This document shows positions 60,074-64,000 of a stretch of 64,000 nucleotides of DNA, one piece after another. Location: NCBI GenBank assembly GCA_046233115.1, contig JBJXHM010000002.1, positions 62,001 through 126,000 on the forward strand, written 5' to 3'. The stretch's first letter is position 1. The number at the start of each line of letters is the position of its first letter. The notes beneath the pieces were generated by a model that was given only the letters and a program-made list of their open reading frames with translations, searched no databases and was not told where the DNA came from. Position numbers and translations under genes: made by a program. Origin of the DNA: JACOMY01 sp046233115 (GTDB taxonomy: Bacteria; Pseudomonadota; Alphaproteobacteria; Kiloniellales; JACOMY01).

Positions 60074-61033
60074 ATGTTCAGTCCGAAGCCCCTGGCAATC
60101 GCCGCCGCACTGGCCGTGCTGGCCTGCTCCGCCACCGCCCAGGCCGAGACCCGGGTGACCTACAAGTCGGCCAAGACCGGCTCCTCCTACTACCAGATGG
60201 GCGTCCAGCTCGCCGAAGCGATCAAGGAAGGCACCGACGGACAGATCATCGTCACGGTCGAGGAGAGCCAGGGCTCGGTGCAGAACGTGATGGAGGCCGC
60301 CCAGCGGCCCGGCAACTACGTCTTCACCACGCCGCCGGTGCTGGTGAGCCTGGCCCAAAAGGGCAAGGCCATGTTCGAGGGCAAGAGCAATCCCAAATTC
60401 GAGGAGATCCGCGCCCTCTTCCCGATTCCCTCGCTCACCATGCACTTCGTCGTGCGCGCCGACGCCGGGGTGACCAGCTTCGAGGACCTGGCCGGCAAGA
60501 CGATCCTGCTAGGCAAGGGTTCCTTCGGCGCCAGGGAGGGCGAGAAGTACCTCGACCTCTTCGGCCTGAAGGACAAGGTGGAGCTGGCCGACGCCGAGCT
60601 CTCCAATGCCGGGCCGGCCCTGAAGAACGGCCAGATCGACGGCTTCGTCACCGCCGGCTCCTATCCCGCCCCCAACGTGATCGAGGCGGCAGCCGGCACC
60701 GGCGTCGTCATCCTCTCGCTGACCGACGAACAGATCGCCGCCACCAAGCGCACCAAGATGGTGATTCCGGCCGGCACCTATGCCGGCCAGGAGGAGGACA
60801 TCGTCACCACCTCGCTGCCGGTCGTCGCCTACACCACCACCCAGATGGACGACGCCACCGCCTACGAGATGACCAAGGCCTTCTGGGAAGAGAAGGCTAA
60901 GATGGCGGAAAGCGCCGCCTGGTGGGCCGGCGTGAACCAGGGCCTGATGGAGAACATCACCGGCAAGATCCATCCCGGCGCCCTGAAGTACTATGAGGAG
61001 GTCGGCTTCCCGATCACCGACGCCCAGCGCTAG
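60074..61033 (+). CDS. TAXI-family TRAP transporter solute-binding protein
   Basis: 319 aa with signal peptide (PLAIAAALAVLACSATAQA, then ETRV). TYKSAKTGSSYYQMGVQLAE is the TAXI opening pattern, and VEESQGSVQNVMEAAQ and GPALKNGQIDGFVTAGSYP fit the ligand-binding lobes. Periplasmic receptor that delivers an organic acid, possibly glutamate or a dicarboxylate, to the permease encoded 155 bp downstream. ATG 60074 was chosen for the signal peptide. Confidence 0.9.
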   Translation: MFSPKPLAIAAALAVLACSATAQAETRVTYKSAKTGSSYYQMGVQLAEAIKEGTDGQIIVTVEESQGSVQNVMEAAQRPGNYVFTTPPVLVSLAQKGKAMFEGKSNPKFEEIRALFPIPSLTMHFVVRADAGVTSFEDLAGKTILLGKGSFGAREGEKYLDLFGLKDKVELADAELSNAGPALKNGQIDGFVTAGSYPAPNVIEAAAGTGVVILSLTDEQIAATKRTKMVIPAGTYAGQEEDIVTTSLPVVAYTTTQMDDATAYEMTKAFWEEKAKMAESAAWWAGVNQGLMENITGKIHPGALKYYEEVGFPITDAQR

Positions 61034-61188
61034 CCGCTCGGGCTGGGCGGTGCGGCGGAACCGCTCCGCTGCGCCGCCTTGCGTCCGAAGCAGGGGACTT
61101 GAGCGTAAAGGACGCGTGCAAGCAAGTCCTCAGCCCTCTAAGGCCGGCGGAGAGCGCCTAAAGAGAGAACGGAGTAGACCGAGCAGCA

Positions 61189-62970
61189 ATGTCGTTACCC
61201 TTGCGGCTGATCTGGAGTGCCTTCGGCGCGCTGTCGATCGGCTTTCATCTCTGGCTGGTCTTTTCCGGATTGGTACCGAACCTGGTCAGCCGGCCGCTGC
61301 ACATGGCACTGGCGCTACCCTGGATCTTCCTCTTCGCAGCCCGTAGCCGCCTGGCGAAGCTGACCGGTGTCCTCTTCGCTGCGGTCGGCATCGCCGCCTG
61401 CCTCTACATCGCCGTCAACCAGTCCGCCCTGGGCGACCAGTACGGCTTCCTCGAGGGCGGGCTGCAGCAGGCGATCGCCATCGTCCTGCTGCTGGTGACC
61501 CTGGAGATGGCACGCCGCGCCATCGGCTGGCCGCTGCCGCTGGTGGCGGCGCTGGCGCTGGCCTACGGCCTCTGGGGCGAGGCGGTGCCAGGCGAGTTCG
61601 GCCACCCCGGACTGCCGCTCTCCAGCTTCCTCGGCAACCTCACCATCGCCGAGGGCGGCCTCTGGGGACAGCTCACCGGCATCTCGGTCAGCGTGGTCGC
61701 GGTCTTCGTCATCTTCGGCGCGGTGCTGAACGCCGGCGAGGCCGGCCAGGGCTTCATGAACCTGGCCTCGGCCGCGGCCGGGCGGCTGCGCGGCGGCGCC
61801 GCCAAGGTCTCGGTGCTCTCCTCGGCGCTGTTCGGCTCGATCTCCGGCTCGGCCTCGGCCAACGTGGCCTCGACCGGGGCGATCACGCTCCCGGCCATGA
61901 CCAAGCTGGGCTATCCGAAGCGCCTGGCCGGCGCGGTCGAGGCCGTCGCCTCCTCGGGAGGGCAGATCATGCCGCCGCTGATGGGGGCCGGCGCCTTCGT
62001 CATGGTGGAGCTGACCGGGGTTCCCTACACCGGCATCATGGCGGCCGCCCTGCTGCCCTCCTTGCTCTACTTCCTCACAGTCTGGGTCGGCATCGACGCC
62101 TATTCGCTGCGCCACGACCTCAGCGGCCTGCCCGAGGACCAGCGCCCCGCGCTGCGCGCCGTCGTCATCACCAGCGCCTTCTTCCTGGTGCCCTTCGCGG
62201 TGCTGCTCTGGGGCATGTTCGGGCCCGGCTACACGCCGCAGTACGCCGCGTCGCTCTCGATCCTGGCCGGCGCGCTGCTGCTGCAGGTGGACGGCCGCCT
62301 CACCTTTTCCTGGCGGCGCAGCCTGGCCCGCTTGGAAGAGGTCTGCCTGCTGGCCGGCAAGCAGATCGCCACCATCGCCGCCATCATCCTCTGCGCCTCG
62401 CTGGTGATCGGCGTGCTGGCTGCCACCGGGCTGGGGGTAAAGATCACCTCGCTGATCCTCTCCGGCTCCGGCGGCCTGCTCTGGCCAGCCCTGCTGCTGA
62501 CCGCGCTGGCCTGCCTGATCCTGGGCATGGAGGTGCCGACCACCGCGGCCTATGTGATCTGCGTCTCGATTGCCGGCCCGGCGCTGCAAGAGCTCGGGGT
62601 ACCGCTGTTGCTGGCCCACCTCTTCGTGTTCTGGTTCGCGCTGCTCTCCACCATCACCCCGCCGGTCTGCGGCGCGGTCTTCATCGCCGCCGGCATGGTG
62701 GGGGAGAACTGGCTGAAGGTTGCTGTCACGGCGATGGCGCTGGGCCTCGGCCTCTACGTCGTGCCGCTGGCGATGGTGGCCGAGCCCTCGCTGATCGCCC
62801 TGGCCGAGACCCCGGTGCGCAGCGTTCTGGCGGCGGTGGTGGTCGGCATGGGCCTGGCCGCGCTCTCCTACGCCGTGATCGCGCCCTTGCGCCTGGTCGT
62901 CCGCCTGCCGCTGGCCGCCCTGGGCTTCGCACTGCTGTTCCTGCGCCCGCTCTCCTACCTCTGGTCGTGA
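61189..62970 (+). CDS. TRAP transporter fused permease (4TM-12TM)
   Basis: 593 aa, a fusion of the small DctQ-like and large DctM-like subunits as usual for TAXI systems. The DctM part contains LFGSISGSASANVASTGAIT-LPAM, SSGGQIMPPLMGAGAF and LILGMEVPTTAAYVICVSIA. About 16 hydrophobic segments. It uses an ion gradient to import the solute captured by the TAXI receptor. It follows the receptor gene on the same strand. Confidence 0.92.
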   Translation: MSLPLRLIWSAFGALSIGFHLWLVFSGLVPNLVSRPLHMALALPWIFLFAARSRLAKLTGVLFAAVGIAACLYIAVNQSALGDQYGFLEGGLQQAIAIVLLLVTLEMARRAIGWPLPLVAALALAYGLWGEAVPGEFGHPGLPLSSFLGNLTIAEGGLWGQLTGISVSVVAVFVIFGAVLNAGEAGQGFMNLASAAAGRLRGGAAKVSVLSSALFGSISGSASANVASTGAITLPAMTKLGYPKRLAGAVEAVASSGGQIMPPLMGAGAFVMVELTGVPYTGIMAAALLPSLLYFLTVWVGIDAYSLRHDLSGLPEDQRPALRAVVITSAFFLVPFAVLLWGMFGPGYTPQYAASLSILAGALLLQVDGRLTFSWRRSLARLEEVCLLAGKQIATIAAIILCASLVIGVLAATGLGVKITSLILSGSGGLLWPALLLTALACLILGMEVPTTAAYVICVSIAGPALQELGVPLLLAHLFVFWFALLSTITPPVCGAVFIAAGMVGENWLKVAVTAMALGLGLYVVPLAMVAEPSLIALAETPVRSVLAAVVVGMGLAALSYAVIAPLRLVVRLPLAALGFALLFLRPLSYLWS

Positions 62971-63121
62971 GACCGGCGGCGGATCGCAACGCCGCTTCCT
63001 TTTCCGCGCGTTTGGGAGTAGAATTACCACTGATAGAGCGTTCGTCCTGAGCAACCACAGCCGAACCTGCGCCATCGCGCAGGTGGGGCAACAAGCCCGA
63101 GGGCACCAGGAGGACCGTGAC

Positions 63122-64000
63122 ATGAGACGCAACCTTGTACCCTGCTTGGCCGTCCTGCTGCTGGTCCTCACCCGGCCGGGCCTCGCCTACGCCGACGCGG
63201 GCAAGCTCGATTCCTACGAATACAAGCTGATGCTGCAGGCCGATCGCTTCGCCGAGAGCGAGCGGACCGAAGCCCTGCAGCAGCTCTGGTCCCAGGACCT
63301 CGCCGCAAGACTGGCCGCGCTTGCCGGGGCCAGCCCGAAGGGCAAAGCCTTCATGCTGAAGAACGACCGCGCGGTCCGCTTCTGGGACAGCGCGACCTGC
63401 CTCCTCGACAGGAGCGGCTACTCTTTCCGCGAGCGGGTCGAGATCGAGGACGGCGAAGAGGACGCCAAGGAGCGCGAGGTGACCTTGAAGTTCCGCGGCG
63501 ACAACCGCACGGCGGCTGCCGGGAAGGACCTCAGCGCCGAGAACAAAGGCAAGACCAAGTTCGAGGTGGACGTGGGGGCAATGAAGGGCCAGGCGGAAGG
63601 CCAGCGCCAGCTCTTTTCGAAGTCCACCAAGCAAGACATCAAGGCTGGGAAGAAGCTGAACAAGCTGGACGATCCGCTGGGGCTCTACCCGGGCCTCGGC
63701 GACGATCTGAACGCCGCCGGTCAGACCGTCGACCCCAAGGCGCCGCTTCTTATCGTCTCCGGCCTGACGGCCCATGAACTGGTCTTCGATGGTCCCGTCG
63801 CACTGCTGGGAGACGACGAGGCCGCCTTTTCGCTGACCCTCTGGTTCGACGACTCGACCGGCAGCCTCGACCAGCCGCTGCTGGCCGAACTCTCCTTCAT
63901 CTTCAAGACCGACGACGGGGAGGTCTCACCGGAAACCCTGGCCCTGGCGAACGGTCTCTTCAAGGCGATGTTGGCCCTGCCGCAGCGCGACGCCTCGGCC
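63122..64000 (+). CDS. Secreted protein of unknown function, C-terminus outside the window
   Basis: At least 293 codons, open to the window end. Signal peptide MRRNLVPCLAVLLLVL then cleavage near LAYADA. The mature part has charged stretches (IEDGEEDAKEREVTLKF) and FEVDVGAMKGQAEGQRQLFS, LFFSKSTKQ-like beta/alpha alternation, then ELSFIFKTDDGEVSPETLAL. The alternation of ERVEIEDG and EVTLKFR recalls CYTH/triphosphate-tunnel strands, but the signal peptide makes this doubtful. No family assigned. GGAGGACCGTGAC precedes the ATG. Confidence 0.7.
   Translation, partial: MRRNLVPCLAVLLLVLTRPGLAYADAGKLDSYEYKLMLQADRFAESERTEALQQLWSQDLAARLAALAGASPKGKAFMLKNDRAVRFWDSATCLLDRSGYSFRERVEIEDGEEDAKEREVTLKFRGDNRTAAAGKDLSAENKGKTKFEVDVGAMKGQAEGQRQLFSKSTKQDIKAGKKLNKLDDPLGLYPGLGDDLNAAGQTVDPKAPLLIVSGLTAHELVFDGPVALLGDDEAAFSLTLWFDDSTGSLDQPLLAELSFIFKTDDGEVSPETLALANGLFKAMLALPQRDASA

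Noticed and set aside
61315..63171. 618-codon frame antisense to the TRAP permease
   Set aside because: Gln/Arg/Gly-rich shadow; the permease frame has conserved DctM motifs.

Overview
The window is GC-rich DNA (about two-thirds G+C by eye) packed with genes on both strands. It reads as the chromosome of an alphaproteobacterium, probably Rhodospirillales or Kiloniellales-like. The grounds are the gene orders argH-lptM-lysA, dapF-mtaB-ftsY, ffh-rpsP-rimM and trmD-rplS-leuC-leuD, together with TRAP/TAXI transport, PhyH oxygenases and short palindromic repeats with a CTTGACC core. I see no rRNA, tRNA, CRISPR array, prophage or complete insertion sequence.

Layout. 0-4 kb: lysine/arginine biosynthesis (lysA partial, lptM-like, argH), then an exported HAD phosphatase and an FkbM methyltransferase. 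4-7 kb: a REP cluster and a KAP-family membrane P-loop NTPase carrying an AT-rich internal segment. 7-14 kb: hppD, DUF2000, MarR, an O-methyltransferase and a gamma-glutamyltransferase, facing a dgcN-dgcA D-glutamate catabolic pair. 14-21 kb: a SWIM/SNF2 helicase, ftsY, mtaB, dapF. 21-37 kb: an SDR, then ffh-rpsP-rimM and, about 9.5 kb later, trmD-rplS-leuC-(4-TM protein)-leuD. The usually contiguous rpsP-rimM-trmD-rplS operon is therefore interrupted by accessory genes: a DmpA peptidase, a LysR/PhyH/SHMT-like module, a methyltransferase, an imine-reductase-like enzyme, a GT39 glycosyltransferase and an amidohydrolase. 37-40 kb: a scar with a truncated GlcG/HbpS gene, a catechol 2,3-dioxygenase and an IS1380-type transposase remnant. 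40-47 kb: a TIGR02466-type oxygenase, universal stress protein, amine oxidase ending in a dispersed repeat, an unannotated 48-codon gene divergent from a LysR gene, a tri-heme cytochrome and DUF808. 47-53 kb: tdh-kbl threonine catabolism, a BetI-like regulator, an SDR, an NTF2-like protein and an AruI-like ThDP enzyme. 53-64 kb: a patatin/acetoacetate decarboxylase pair, a second REPIN-like pair, a GST/YceI/cytochrome b561/YceI cluster, an SDR, a TAXI-TRAP transporter and a partial secreted protein.

Most notable. (1) A LysR-PhyH-SHMT-like module whose PLP enzyme keeps the SHMT fold and Lys but has lost the Glu needed for folate-dependent chemistry. This suggests a hydroxylation then retro-aldol route. 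(2) A threonine dehydrogenase lacking all four structural-zinc cysteines. (3) Sharp low-GC patches inside the KAP gene and inside ftsY. (4) A 48-aa protein divergent from a LysR regulator across a nested palindrome. (5) Three palindromic clusters of one REP family, plus a different repeat that supplies the stop codon of an amine oxidase. Functions are assigned from motifs and family memory only; no database search was possible.
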